A stretch of 64,000 bases of DNA from Acidobacteriota bacterium (GTDB lineage Bacteria; Acidobacteriota; Aminicenantia; JBFLYD01): assembly GCA_040756905.1 (NCBI GenBank), contig JBFLYD010000028.1, positions 10,278 through 74,277 on the forward strand, in the 5' to 3' direction. Below the pieces are notes generated by a model. The model was not told the DNA's origin, did no database searches, and saw only the letters and a list, made by a program, of their open reading frames with translations. Below, in pieces: positions 43,917-52,773 of the stretch. The position numbers and the translations under genes are program-made. Positions within the stretch are counted from its first letter, which is position 1, and every line of letters begins with the position of its first letter.

Positions 43917-45175
43917 AACTCCCCCCTAAACGCCTTTCTTAAGATTGCTTGAGGCAAGGCATCCAGTGCGGATTTTTGATTCGAGATTGCAGATTGTAGT
44001 TTTTCAACCTGTGCTAATTTTTCTTTGAGGTCAATGGCGATGCGCTGCTGGGTCTCTATAGGTGGCAAGGGAATCTCTAATATCTGGTATTGTTTAGCAT
44101 TTATATTTGGTTGAGCTACTGTTTTAATTTGTTCCGAAATAAAACTTTTATATTGCTCACTTAACGCAAAATAAAAGAAATATTCAGGCAAAACATAATC
44201 GGGCTTGAGTCTGAATCTAATTAGATAAGAGGCAAAAACCGCTGGTCTTGGCAAGTCAGATTCTTTAACTAAATAAACACGCCCTACAGAACCACTTCTT
44301 GCAATTAAAATGTCGCCGGCAGAAACTTTATATTTTTCAAAAGTTTTTTTATCTGACTCAATGTACTTTAAATCTTGACCTTTAATTTTCCCTTCCTCTG
44401 TAATATCGGTAATGCGAAGATAAATATAATCTTTTACAATATCTACTGCTGTTGCTGTTAAGCCGTATTGGGGATTAGCTGAAAGTACTTCACCCAGCCT
44501 CTTTCTCTCCCACTTCTTTGCCTCTTCGCTTTCGAAGACCTCTCGCAGATATGCGGCGGGGAGGGCTTTGGCTGCCTCAAGTTGCTTTTCGCAGGCAGTT
44601 CGGGCATGCTCCACCTCATGCATCAGTTCTTGAATTTTTGCAGCGATGTGTTCTTGCTCCTCTTTTGTTGGTAGAGGGATAATGTAGTTTGCCAAAAACT
44701 CTTCGGGTACTCTTTGTTGACCTACTGCACCTGTGAAATATCCTGTTGCTTCTTGTAAGAATGAAGGCTGTCGAATATAGAAATGAACCCACTCTGGCAA
44801 CACTTCTTCATTGGGACGCAAAACGTGAAATTCAGTTGTTCCGAAGCCTATCCCATCAATCAGATTTCTTGCAATAACATGCTTTCCGTTCTGCATACGT
44901 GGTGTAATCTTAGCAAAGAGAACGTCATTTTCCTCAAAATAAGTATATCCTTTGGCAACCTTTGAATATGGAACAATCTCTGGTTTGGATATAGTTCCCG
45001 TTTTCTCATCCACAGCAACCATTGGGACAAATGAGGTCGGAGCATTAGGAGAACGATAGAAACTCCTGGGACGAGAAGGATTGATCTTACACACCTCCCC
45101 CAACTTCATCCATCGCCAGCCTGAGGGGGGTTCAGAGTTCAGGGTTTTGAGTTCGGAGTTAATTTTTCGGCTCAT
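43913..45175 (-). CDS. hsdS: Type I restriction-modification specificity subunit HsdS
   Basis: 420 residues with two target-recognition domains in the usual arrangement. TRD1 begins GWRWMKLGEVCKINPSRP (about 19-36) and TRD2 begins KWERKRLGEVLSANPQYG (about 221-238). Each is followed by a conserved helix (EEQEHIAAKIQELMHEVEHA; TQQRIAIDLKEKLAQVEKLQ), giving the internal pseudo-repeat of HsdS. Each TRD reads one half of the bipartite site. The N-terminal 18 residues are an unusual Ser/Glu/Leu extension. The gene follows a tandem-repeat tract. Confidence 0.93.
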   Translation of the reverse strand: MSRKINSELKTLNSEPPSGWRWMKLGEVCKINPSRPRSFYRSPNAPTSFVPMVAVDEKTGTISKPEIVPYSKVAKGYTYFEENDVLFAKITPRMQNGKHVIARNLIDGIGFGTTEFHVLRPNEEVLPEWVHFYIRQPSFLQEATGYFTGAVGQQRVPEEFLANYIIPLPTKEEQEHIAAKIQELMHEVEHARTACEKQLEAAKALPAAYLREVFESEEAKKWERKRLGEVLSANPQYGLTATAVDIVKDYIYLRITDITEEGKIKGQDLKYIESDKKTFEKYKVSAGDILIARSGSVGRVYLVKESDLPRPAVFASYLIRFRLKPDYVLPEYFFYFALSEQYKSFISEQIKTVAQPNINAKQYQILEIPLPPIETQQRIAIDLKEKLAQVEKLQSAISNQKSALDALPQAILRKAFRGEL

Positions 45176-45250
45176 TTTTGGTTCATTACCTAATCATTAC
45201 TTTCATTACCTTTTCATTACCTTTTCATTACTTTTTTATTACCTTCTTTG
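45176..45250 (-). repeat. Short tandem repeats GGTAATGAAAA between regulator and hsdS
   Basis: Read on the minus strand, units of about 11 bases (ggtaatgaaaa, ggtaatgaaaa, ggtaatgaaa, then degenerate gtaatgatta and ggtaatgaac) run from the last codons of the AlbA_2 gene to just before the hsdS start. Each unit contains an ATG. Because the unit is not a multiple of three, slippage would change spacing or frame at this junction. Confidence 0.75.
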
Positions 45251-46583
45251 AAGTATAGATAACATTCTTCCCGGTCCCTTCAACTATAAAAATATCTTTT
45301 TTAACAATTTCTATTAATTCGAGATAAGCAGTCTTATTAGACACTGCATTAAGTTCCTGATACTCTTTATTCGTAATCCTTCTTTTCTCCTTCACATACA
45401 TCACCGCTTTAATCTGCCGCTCGTTTAACCCCATCTTTCTCAAATTTTCCTCTGTATAAATGTCACTGTAGAAATATACCGAAAATCCACCCATTTCTTC
45501 TTTGTATTCTGGCTCTGGGAGTCCAGCTTCTTTCATCCATTCTACCATTCGAACCGTGCCACTGCCATATTGCTCAATCTCACCGGCGAGATAAAATGCC
45601 TTGGCAATCAAGGAGTTGCGCAAAACTGAGCCATGAGGAACTTTGAGCTCCTCGATAGAAATGCCCTCCGGAAGTCCTCCTAAATTAAAAAACCAGATGT
45701 GGTCATCGTAAACTTTAATCTGAATGAAATTGGCGATATTGAAATAATCTCGATGGATAAGAGCATTCAGCACCGCTTCTCTGAGTGCAGGGATCGGATA
45801 ATCCCATATATCTTCCCGCTGCCAATCTTTTATTTCATAGCGGACACTGATGAACTGTTTCAAAACATTGATTGTCTCTTCGAGTTGCTGAAAGAGATTC
45901 CCTTTTGCCCACTTATCATCGATGATTGTAGTTTCAGTTTTTAAACGGCCTACCCGAACGCAAAGATTAATAAAATGTTTCTGAGGGTCTTTTCCGAAAA
46001 GAATGACGGCGCCATTGGTTAGTTTGCCATCGACAATCAAGCCGAGCTTTTCGAGGATGACCAACGGCTGTTCGTCGAGGGAAACTCTGGGCAGTCTATT
46101 CTTTTCAACTGCAAGCCGGACGAATCTTTTTATAGTCTCGATGTCTATCTCTTCATACGAAACATTATTGGTGAGAAGGTCCCATGATTTACCTTTAAGA
46201 AGCAATGCCCTGAGTTTTTCCTGACTCATTTCTCTGGTTGTGTTTCCTATCCGCTCATAATAACGGCCTTCATAAGAGATAGGAAAGCTCGAACGCGCCA
46301 CTATGACGGCTATTATGCGTTTCTCTTCCACGTCTACGGCTTCAATTTCAGGGTAGATTGTTAACTTGTCAATTATTCGATTTGTCATTCTTTCCATGAA
46401 TTCATTTGTGGGGCTTACGCCGACTATTTTCCCTTTATCACCAACGCCAAGAAGGATTATTCCTCCTTTTGTGTTGGAAAAAGCTGAAATGGTTTTGTAA
46501 AAGCCATCAGAAAGCTCCCCTTTAAAATCAAGCGTTAGGGATTCCCCTTTTGATATGAGCTCTTTTATATCCTTTTCATTCAT
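45228..46583 (-). CDS. AlbA_2 (Schlafen-type) domain ATP-binding regulator in RM operon
   Basis: 451 residues. N-terminal AlbA_2 domain: ESLTLDFKGELSDGFYKTI then SAFSNTKGGIILLGVGDKGKIVG (about 13-60). Middle HATPase_c_4 region: PIPALREAVLNALIHRDY, NLGGLPEGIS, GSGTVRMVEWMKEAGLPEPE. C-terminal winged helix: LNERQIKAVMYVKEKRRITNKEYQEL. These are usually annotated as putative DNA-binding transcriptional regulators and recur in type I RM operons. It overlaps hsdR by 4 bases. Regulation of the operon is inferred, not shown. Confidence 0.88.
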   Translation of the reverse strand: MNEKDIKELISKGESLTLDFKGELSDGFYKTISAFSNTKGGIILLGVGDKGKIVGVSPTNEFMERMTNRIIDKLTIYPEIEAVDVEEKRIIAVIVARSSFPISYEGRYYERIGNTTREMSQEKLRALLLKGKSWDLLTNNVSYEEIDIETIKRFVRLAVEKNRLPRVSLDEQPLVILEKLGLIVDGKLTNGAVILFGKDPQKHFINLCVRVGRLKTETTIIDDKWAKGNLFQQLEETINVLKQFISVRYEIKDWQREDIWDYPIPALREAVLNALIHRDYFNIANFIQIKVYDDHIWFFNLGGLPEGISIEELKVPHGSVLRNSLIAKAFYLAGEIEQYGSGTVRMVEWMKEAGLPEPEYKEEMGGFSVYFYSDIYTEENLRKMGLNERQIKAVMYVKEKRRITNKEYQELNAVSNKTAYLELIEIVKKDIFIVEGTGKNVIYTSKKVIKK

Positions 46584-48928
46584 GCAGCAAACAACCTCTC
46601 TTTTGTTTCATTTATAATCTCTTTTGGATCCCCTAACGTTTTTAATGCATCTAGACCACCTGATTTAATTACTTCAGGAGCATTGAATACATAGGGATTT
46701 TCTAACTCTTCTGTTCCACCTTTTTCGAATTGTTTAGCAAGGGCAAGCAGTATTTTTGCAGTTTGCTCAGGTAAACTGTCAAACCAGGATTTATGTTTGT
46801 ATTGGAGTGCCTCCACTCTTTCTTTACGACTCTTCGGAGCCAAACCAAATCCAATCTCTGCTAGCACATCATAGAGGTCATAATCCTTAAGCTGAAGGAG
46901 CTCCTGGAGCAGTTTTAATCCACGCCCATCATCGGGAAGAGCATCTATGAGAGCTCTCCTTTCCTGCGGGCTTATCCAACACTTGCGAAAATTCTCGAAA
47001 GTTTCTGTCTCTTCTACCAGTTTGTCAGCAAGGGTCTGCTTATATTCTTCAACAGTCACCATTGCCAATCTTCCTTCCTTCTGATTAACAATGTATGTTC
47101 CTGCAGGATTCACATGAACATCAAATCCTTCAACGCGGATTATTTTTTCTTTTCTTTCTCCAGGCTCTTTAGGTTCTCGTGTCGGAGAAGGTCTGCTCTT
47201 AAATGCTTTCCCTAAAAGACGAGTAGCATCTGTATAGTCATAGACACGGAACATTAACTTATTGGTGGGAAGGTGTATCCTCGAACCTCTCCCCAGCATT
47301 TGTTGGAAGGCAATCGGGGAACGGACATACTTAAAGAAGAAAACATTTCGAACTATGGGAATATCTACTCCAGTGGTTATAAGATCAACGGTTGTCGCAA
47401 TAAAATGGCTGCGTTCGGATCCTCTAAGGTCTGCAATATATTCGCTTCCTCCAACTGAAGCAGTGCATTTGAAGGCGTAAGGTTCAAGTCTTTTTTGTCC
47501 ATTTTTAGAGCACCATTCTGTGTAAAGATTGTTCATTTCAGTTGCAACAGCATCTGCATGAGTATCACGAACACAGAAAATAACGGTTTTTTGCAGAGGA
47601 CCACTGGTTTGAAGAAGCATATCAAAGAGGTCACTACACATGACTTCCACTCGGTCGGGTAACTGAATAATATCCTCAAATGATGTAGCTTCGTAAATAC
47701 CTCGCGTCTCATGGACAGCCAATGGTTCACCTGTTATGGCATCTGTAGCTCCCCCTGCTTTCTCTATATTCTCTCTTGTTACTCCTCTTAAATCAAGGTT
47801 TACCTGCCGAGCAATAATTTCGCATGGAGGAAGATAACCATCCTCAATCCCCTGAGCCATATCATATTCATAAACAGGCTCACCAAAGTATTGAATATTG
47901 TTAGCGGTTATTTCTTCGTCTCCTCTTCTTTCTTCATCGTTTCCACCTTCCCAGTAGCGCGGGGTTGCAGTAAGACCAATCTGAACTGCATCTGGATTCC
48001 TTTTAAGCACGATGCTCCATTTTCCCCAGGCACTTTTGTGGCATTCATCAATAACAATATGACTGAAATAATTCTCAGGATAATTTTCTAAAAAAAATTT
48101 TGCATCTTCATTTTCTCCTGCTACATTGAGTGTCTGATAAGTTGCTATCAAGATACGTGCATTTTTTTGGGGATTTGATGTTGTAACTTCAGCAGCATCT
48201 GTTCCAAAGACATTTTGAAAAGCAGATAATCCTTGAGTTCTCAGTTCGTCTCTATCGCACACAAATAAAGCACGACGAAGCTGCCCGGCATCTGCGATCT
48301 TTTTTAATATATGAACCGCAATAAAAGTCTTGCCTGAACCTGTAGCTAAAAATAAAAGCACTCTCTTTTTTCCTTGAGCTATTTTTTCAAGGGCAGACCT
48401 GATAGCGGCATCTTGATAATAGCGTCTTGTTGCCTCTCCACTTGGATATGGAACAAGAAGCGGTTTCGTCTCTTCACTCTCCAGGGAAATTCCCAGCCTA
48501 CTTTCATAGCGCTGACGAAGTTCAGAAGGTGTAGGAAATTCTTCAAGTGGTCGTGGCTCAGAAGTTTTACCTGTGAAATTATCGTATTCTATGAACAGAT
48601 GTCCATTAGAAGAATAAACAAAGGGAACATTGTTTAGACGAGCGTATCTCTTTGCTTGCTCAAGACCTCTATCTGGTGGCTCATTGCTTTTTTTCGCTTC
48701 GATCAAGCCAACTGCTATAGGCTGACTATTTATATTAACTCTTGTACGTAAAAGATAATCCATTCGTCCTTGACTTTTTCGGCGCGGTTTACCGTCTATA
48801 ATATCAATGCCAGGAGCTGTTTCTTCCCGACGAATAAGGTCTTCTGTCCATCCCTTCTTGTGAAGAACTGGATCAACAAGCTTTGCTTTTGTATCTGCTT
48901 CGCTTAGAGTAATGCTCAATCCACTCAT
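46580..48928 (-). CDS. hsdR: Type I restriction endonuclease subunit HsdR (EcoEI-like)
   Basis: 782 residues. An N-terminal PD-(D/E)xK nuclease is visible with Asp57 (GRMDYLL) and Glu77-Ala-Lys79 (LIEAKK). Translocase motifs follow: Walker A ATGSGKT (195-201), DECH (294-297), GLTATPRYW, QMLGRGSRIH. A C-terminal EcoEI_R_C-type helical domain ends the protein. It cleaves unmethylated DNA in complex with HsdM2S. It is the first gene of a minus-strand operon divergent from the sigma factor gene. Confidence 0.94.
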   Translation of the reverse strand: MSGLSITLSEADTKAKLVDPVLHKKGWTEDLIRREETAPGIDIIDGKPRRKSQGRMDYLLRTRVNINSQPIAVGLIEAKKSNEPPDRGLEQAKRYARLNNVPFVYSSNGHLFIEYDNFTGKTSEPRPLEEFPTPSELRQRYESRLGISLESEETKPLLVPYPSGEATRRYYQDAAIRSALEKIAQGKKRVLLFLATGSGKTFIAVHILKKIADAGQLRRALFVCDRDELRTQGLSAFQNVFGTDAAEVTTSNPQKNARILIATYQTLNVAGENEDAKFFLENYPENYFSHIVIDECHKSAWGKWSIVLKRNPDAVQIGLTATPRYWEGGNDEERRGDEEITANNIQYFGEPVYEYDMAQGIEDGYLPPCEIIARQVNLDLRGVTRENIEKAGGATDAITGEPLAVHETRGIYEATSFEDIIQLPDRVEVMCSDLFDMLLQTSGPLQKTVIFCVRDTHADAVATEMNNLYTEWCSKNGQKRLEPYAFKCTASVGGSEYIADLRGSERSHFIATTVDLITTGVDIPIVRNVFFFKYVRSPIAFQQMLGRGSRIHLPTNKLMFRVYDYTDATRLLGKAFKSRPSPTREPKEPGERKEKIIRVEGFDVHVNPAGTYIVNQKEGRLAMVTVEEYKQTLADKLVEETETFENFRKCWISPQERRALIDALPDDGRGLKLLQELLQLKDYDLYDVLAEIGFGLAPKSRKERVEALQYKHKSWFDSLPEQTAKILLALAKQFEKGGTEELENPYVFNAPEVIKSGGLDALKTLGDPKEIINETKERLFAA

Positions 48929-49095
48929 CTTCAGTCCTCTCCCTTTGAAATCTTTATTTCAAGAAACGATTCAACCCTTTCCACCTTTACCTTCCCTAAT
49001 CTCCCAAATTTTAAAATCTTTTGAAAAATTCTTCAAGCGGACCAGTTTTGTTAATTCTCTAACATTTTTTTCTGAGAAAAGGTATATTAATTTGG

Positions 49096-49650
49096 ATGGT
49101 AGATGAGAAAAACCTGGTGAAAGAGGTATTAGATGGAAATCTCGATGCTTTTGAACTACTTATCAAGCCCTGGAGGAGAAATCTTTTGAACATGGCTTAT
49201 CGTATGACCGGAAACATTGAAGAGACCAAAGAGATCTGTCAGGAATCCTTTATGAGGGCTTTTAAATACTTAAGAAAATATAACACAAACAAAAGTTTTA
49301 AAAACTGGCTGTATCAAATCTCAATCAATGTAACAAATGATTTTTTAAGGAAGAAGAAAAAATCAAATGTAATGTCATATAGACAAGGATCACATCCATC
49401 ACCTGAAATTGACCCTGAAGAAAGGCATCTTAAAAAGGAATTTAAAGAGAAAATATTAGATTGTATGAAAGAGTTAAGTCCAAGGGAAAAGAGTATTTTC
49501 TTACTTCGGGATATAGAAGGATTTAATATCAAGGAAACAGCAAATATTCTCAACTGCTCAGAGATGAATGTTAGATTTTATCTCTCTTCAGCGCGGAAAA
49601 AAATTAAAGATGCTTTTGTAAAAGTTTATCCTGAGTTTAAGGAGAAATAG
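49096..49650 (+). CDS. ECF sigma factor (RpoE-like)
   Basis: 184 residues with sigma region 2 (LIKPWRRNLLNMAYRMTG...EICQESFMRAFKYLRKY, about 22-65) and region 4 (LSPREKSIFLLRDIEGFNIKETANILNCSEMNVRFYLSSARKKI, about 125-170). Both are typical of extracytoplasmic-function sigma factors. No strong ribosome site precedes the ATG; a ttg/atg slightly downstream could also be used. The next gene, 1 base after, encodes the probable anti-sigma factor. Confidence 0.92.
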   Translation: MVDEKNLVKEVLDGNLDAFELLIKPWRRNLLNMAYRMTGNIEETKEICQESFMRAFKYLRKYNTNKSFKNWLYQISINVTNDFLRKKKKSNVMSYRQGSHPSPEIDPEERHLKKEFKEKILDCMKELSPREKSIFLLRDIEGFNIKETANILNCSEMNVRFYLSSARKKIKDAFVKVYPEFKEK

Positions 49651-49651
49651 A

Positions 49652-50290
49652 ATGAATTGCAGGAAAATTAAGAGATGGATACCGTTAGCAATAAGCTCAG
49701 ATTTTTCATTGAATAAACTTTCAAAAATAAAAGACCATTTAAGATTATGTGAAAAATGTGGGAATGAGTATAAAGAATATTTGAATGTTTTCTCAATGAT
49801 AGATGAATTAAAGGAAAGAGATTCGATTGATTGGGATGAAGCTGAATGGTCAGAAATGATAAAACAAGTAACTCAGGAAAAAATTAAACCCTGTTCAAGT
49901 TTAGTTTTAAACTGGAATGCGCTTTATCAAAAATCATGGGCATACATTTTTTTGGCTTTTGCAATAATTGCTGTAGTTCTCTTTCTGACTTTGCCCCATT
50001 TTTTACAGGAGAAAAAGACTGAGTTTTTAACTGCAAGGAAAGAATCTATTGGGATAGAGCCTATTGTAAAGCTTGAGAAGCAAGAGCAGCCATTGAAGCT
50101 CAGAATCCCTGAAAAGATTGCAAGCTCAAGGCCAGTCGTTAAAAAAAAGATTGAGCAGGAAATAAATCTTTTAAAAGAGACTCCAATACAGGATTCTCTC
50201 GTCATGACTTTAGTATCAAAGGAAACTGGATTAAAGATTATCTGGTTTTTTAATAAAAATTTTGAATGGGAGGAGAAAAAAAATGAATAA
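49652..50290 (+). CDS. Anti-sigma factor with zinc-finger (ZAS-type) domain
   Basis: 212 residues. N-terminal helical domain with CRKIKRWIPLAISSD and the zinc motif HLRLCEKC (H-x3-C-x2-C), a single transmembrane helix around 93-115 (YIFLAFAIIAVVLFL), then a periplasmic tail. It should bind and inhibit the upstream sigma factor at the membrane until a signal arrives. A ggagaaa ribosome site lies in the end of the sigma gene. It overlaps the next frame slightly. Confidence 0.88.
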   Translation: MNCRKIKRWIPLAISSDFSLNKLSKIKDHLRLCEKCGNEYKEYLNVFSMIDELKERDSIDWDEAEWSEMIKQVTQEKIKPCSSLVLNWNALYQKSWAYIFLAFAIIAVVLFLTLPHFLQEKKTEFLTARKESIGIEPIVKLEKQEQPLKLRIPEKIASSRPVVKKKIEQEINLLKETPIQDSLVMTLVSKETGLKIIWFFNKNFEWEEKKNE

Positions 50291-51026
50291 ATGGATTTTA
50301 GTTTTTTTTGTAATTTTTACATTTTTTTTGCTGCAGAGCCCATTGGTTTTTTCTCAAGAGTCGAAGGCTCCATTAAAAGATGAAATTGTAAAATTGAAAT
50401 ATATAAAGCCAACTGATGCTATAAATCTTCTGCGTGTTTATAGAAGTAAAGAAGGGAATATAAGTTTTAACCAAGCTCTCAGGATTATATCAATTCGCGA
50501 TCACCCTGAGATAGTTGAAAAGATGCTTGATGTGTTGAAAGAAATCGATGTTAAGCCTGTGGATTTGCAGTTTAATGTTCAACTAATACTTGGGTCTGAA
50601 AAAGAAGAAGAAAAAATGGATGAAGCATTGAAAAACGATCCTGTTATCAAAGAAATAAAGAGCCTTTTAAGATATAAAGCATTTAAGGTTTTAGATACTT
50701 CTTTTATTAGAGGTAATGACAGAGGATCGTCGCTGCTTACATTGGGAGGAGCAGATAATGAATTTAAGTTAATCCTCACTCCAAAATATATCAAAGAAGA
50801 AAAGGAAGAAATAATCCAGATGGAAATAAATTTAGCTAAGATAAAAGTTACAGTAGCTAAGACTGGGTTAGTTGGAGCTCCACCAGAAGAGCGAAGAGAT
50901 TCTATTACACTTTTAAATACCAATTTGACCATAAAACCTGGGGAGAGGACTGTTGTTGGAGTTTCAAGGATGGATGGTGGAGATAAAGGATTGATTCTTA
51001 TTATATCAGGAAAAGTGCTCCGATAA
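50283..51026 (+). CDS. Exported secretin_N-like protein
   Basis: 247 residues from the ATG at 50283 (gggaggag site upstream, inside the anti-sigma end); signal peptide about 1-23. The segment EIVKLKYIKPTDAINLLRVYRSKEGNISF...RIISIRDHPEIVEKMLDVLKEID has the fold signature of secretin N1-type ring domains. The rest resembles the extra domains of secretin-associated proteins and has no pore-forming region. Its place behind the sigma/anti-sigma genes suggests an envelope-stress output or a signal-sensing part (inference). Confidence 0.7.
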   Translation: MNKWILVFFVIFTFFLLQSPLVFSQESKAPLKDEIVKLKYIKPTDAINLLRVYRSKEGNISFNQALRIISIRDHPEIVEKMLDVLKEIDVKPVDLQFNVQLILGSEKEEEKMDEALKNDPVIKEIKSLLRYKAFKVLDTSFIRGNDRGSSLLTLGGADNEFKLILTPKYIKEEKEEIIQMEINLAKIKVTVAKTGLVGAPPEERRDSITLLNTNLTIKPGERTVVGVSRMDGGDKGLILIISGKVLR

Positions 51027-51067
51027 AGCTAATTTAAATTTTTATAAATATTTTAAAAAAATTCCCC

Positions 51068-51298
51068 TTAAAGCTTTCTTACTCTGATGTTTCCACTTGT
51101 GGTTGTGCAGAGTAGATTAGAATTCGAGGAACCAACAGAACCTTGAATGCTTTTTTTGCTGATTCTACCTTTTACAGTTAAAGGAAAATCTGTATCAATT
51201 GAGCCAGATGAAGTTCTTGTATTGAGATTGAACTGGGAATCAGAAGGCAGGTTAATCGAGACATCACCAGATGTATAGAAAATTTGATATTTTGACAT
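51068..51298 (-). pseudogene. C-terminal remnant of a DUF4097 beta-helix protein
   Basis: A 76-codon frame from the ATG at 51298. TSGDVSINLP, TRTSSGSIDTDFPLTV and CTTTSGNIRVRKL are successive turns of the DUF4097 adhesin-like beta-helix. DUF4097 proteins usually exceed 250 residues and carry a signal or membrane segment, both missing here. Such genes often sit beside sigma/anti-sigma genes, as this does. It could still encode a short product, but truncation is more likely. Confidence 0.6.
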
Positions 51299-51355
51299 CC
51301 CATTTTTTTTCTGATATAAAAAATTTTTTTTAATAAGATTAATAAAGGAGGACAA

Positions 51356-52612
51356 ATGAAAAAATATCCATTTTTATTATTTTTTATTTTAATAAATGTG
51401 CTAATTTTATTCTCTTTTTCACAAGAAGCAAAAAAAGTATCAAAAGCAAAAGAATCTCCGTGTGTTGAATGTCACAAAAATGTCACCCCAAAAATTGTAT
51501 CTCAATTCAAAGACGGGAAGATGGGAAAACCTGATGCTGATGTTGACTGTTCCACCTGCCATGGAGAAGAGCATAAAACGATGGAAGATTCAAACCTTGC
51601 AAAATTCCCAACCCCAGAAACCTGTGCGACCTGTCATGAGGAAAGAGTTAAACAATTCAGAGCAGGAAAACATTCTCTGGCATGGACTGCTATGAAAGCA
51701 ATGCCAATGCTCATGCATCAGCCTTTGCAGATCGTTGGACATGAAGGGTTTAAAGGATGTTCCGGTTGCCATAAGATAGGAGAGAAATCCGCTGAAGAGT
51801 TAAAAGAATTTACTTATGGAACTGGAAGCTGTGATTCATGCCATACAAGACATAAATTTTCGATAAAAGAAGCTTCTGACCCAAGAGCATGTCAGACCTG
51901 TCATATGGGATTTGACCATCCTCAATGGGAAATGTGGTCTACTTCAAAACATGGAACAATATGGTCAATCGAAGGAGATACAGGAAGAGCTCCAAAATGC
52001 CAGACCTGCCACATGGAAAATGGAAATCATAATGTAATGACAGCATGGGGATTCCTGGCTTTAAGACTTCCTGAGAATGATCCAGAATGGCTTGGATACA
52101 GAGTTGAAATATTAAAAGCCCTTGGAGTGCTTGATGAAAATGGAAACCCAACTGAAAGATTAGAAGCAGTAAAGGCAGCAAAAGTTGCAAGGCTTACAAA
52201 AGAAGAATGGCAGGCAGAGAGAGATCGTTCGATTAAAACCTGCAAATCCTGCCATTCAGAAAGATTTGCTAAAGAGCAATTAGAGGCAGGAGATAAAATT
52301 ATCAAGGAAGCAGACAAAATAATGGCAGAGGCTATCCAGACAGTAAAAGCATTGTATAAGGATGGACTATTGAAAAAGCCGGAAAATTGGAAATATGCAC
52401 CTGATTTACTCCAGTTCTATGAAGCAAAAAGTACTGTAGAGCAGGAGTTATATGTGATGTTTTTAGAATACAGGATGAGAACTTTTCAGGGAGCTTTTCA
52501 CATGAACCCTGATTACATGCACTGGTATGGCTGGGCTGCGATAAAAGAATCCCTTCAGAAAATAAAAGACGAAGCTGAAAGTTTAAGAAAGAGTGCTCCT
52601 GGATTTAAATAA
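51356..52612 (+). CDS. Octaheme c-type cytochrome, hydroxylamine oxidoreductase-like
   Basis: 418 residues with a signal peptide (about 1-22) and exactly eight CxxCH motifs: CVECH, CSTCH, CATCH, CSGCH, CDSCH, CQTCH, CQTCH, CKSCH. After the last, a helical C-terminal domain without hemes contains YMHWYGWAAIKESL. Heme number, spacing and the helical tail fit the HAO/epsilon-HAO octaheme family. It is shorter than typical members, and whether the Tyr cross-link of oxidative HAO exists cannot be told. It probably reduces or oxidises nitrogen oxyanions, NO or hydroxylamine in the periplasm. The ribosome site aggagg is excellent. Confidence 0.85.
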   Translation: MKKYPFLLFFILINVLILFSFSQEAKKVSKAKESPCVECHKNVTPKIVSQFKDGKMGKPDADVDCSTCHGEEHKTMEDSNLAKFPTPETCATCHEERVKQFRAGKHSLAWTAMKAMPMLMHQPLQIVGHEGFKGCSGCHKIGEKSAEELKEFTYGTGSCDSCHTRHKFSIKEASDPRACQTCHMGFDHPQWEMWSTSKHGTIWSIEGDTGRAPKCQTCHMENGNHNVMTAWGFLALRLPENDPEWLGYRVEILKALGVLDENGNPTERLEAVKAAKVARLTKEEWQAERDRSIKTCKSCHSERFAKEQLEAGDKIIKEADKIMAEAIQTVKALYKDGLLKKPENWKYAPDLLQFYEAKSTVEQELYVMFLEYRMRTFQGAFHMNPDYMHWYGWAAIKESLQKIKDEAESLRKSAPGFK

Positions 52613-52707
52613 AAAGAAAATTTAATCCAATGATTTAAGAAATCCATTCCCATTCGGCTCTTTTTTCTTCTTTTTAAATCAGAAAGAAGAGTATAAACAA
52701 AAATATA

Positions 52708-52760
52708 TTGACAGAAGGAATATTTTTTATTAAAATAAAAATGAGTGAATACTCACTCAT
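52708..52760 (+). promoter_or_regulatory. TetR-gene promoter with adjacent palindromic operator
   Basis: TTGACA (52708-52713), a 17-base spacer and TAAAAT (52731-52736). Directly after the -10, at 52741-52760, lies ATGAGTGAATACTCACTCAT with 8-base arms ATGAGTGA/TCACTCAT. This is a TetR-type operator overlapping the transcription start, 14 bases before the regulator gene. Confidence 0.75.
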
Positions 52761-52773
52761 AAATTAAGTAATT

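Noticed and set aside
45176-45250. CRISPR-like array
   Set aside because: Units are about 11 bases with no spacers and there are no cas genes in the window. It is a simple tandem repeat.
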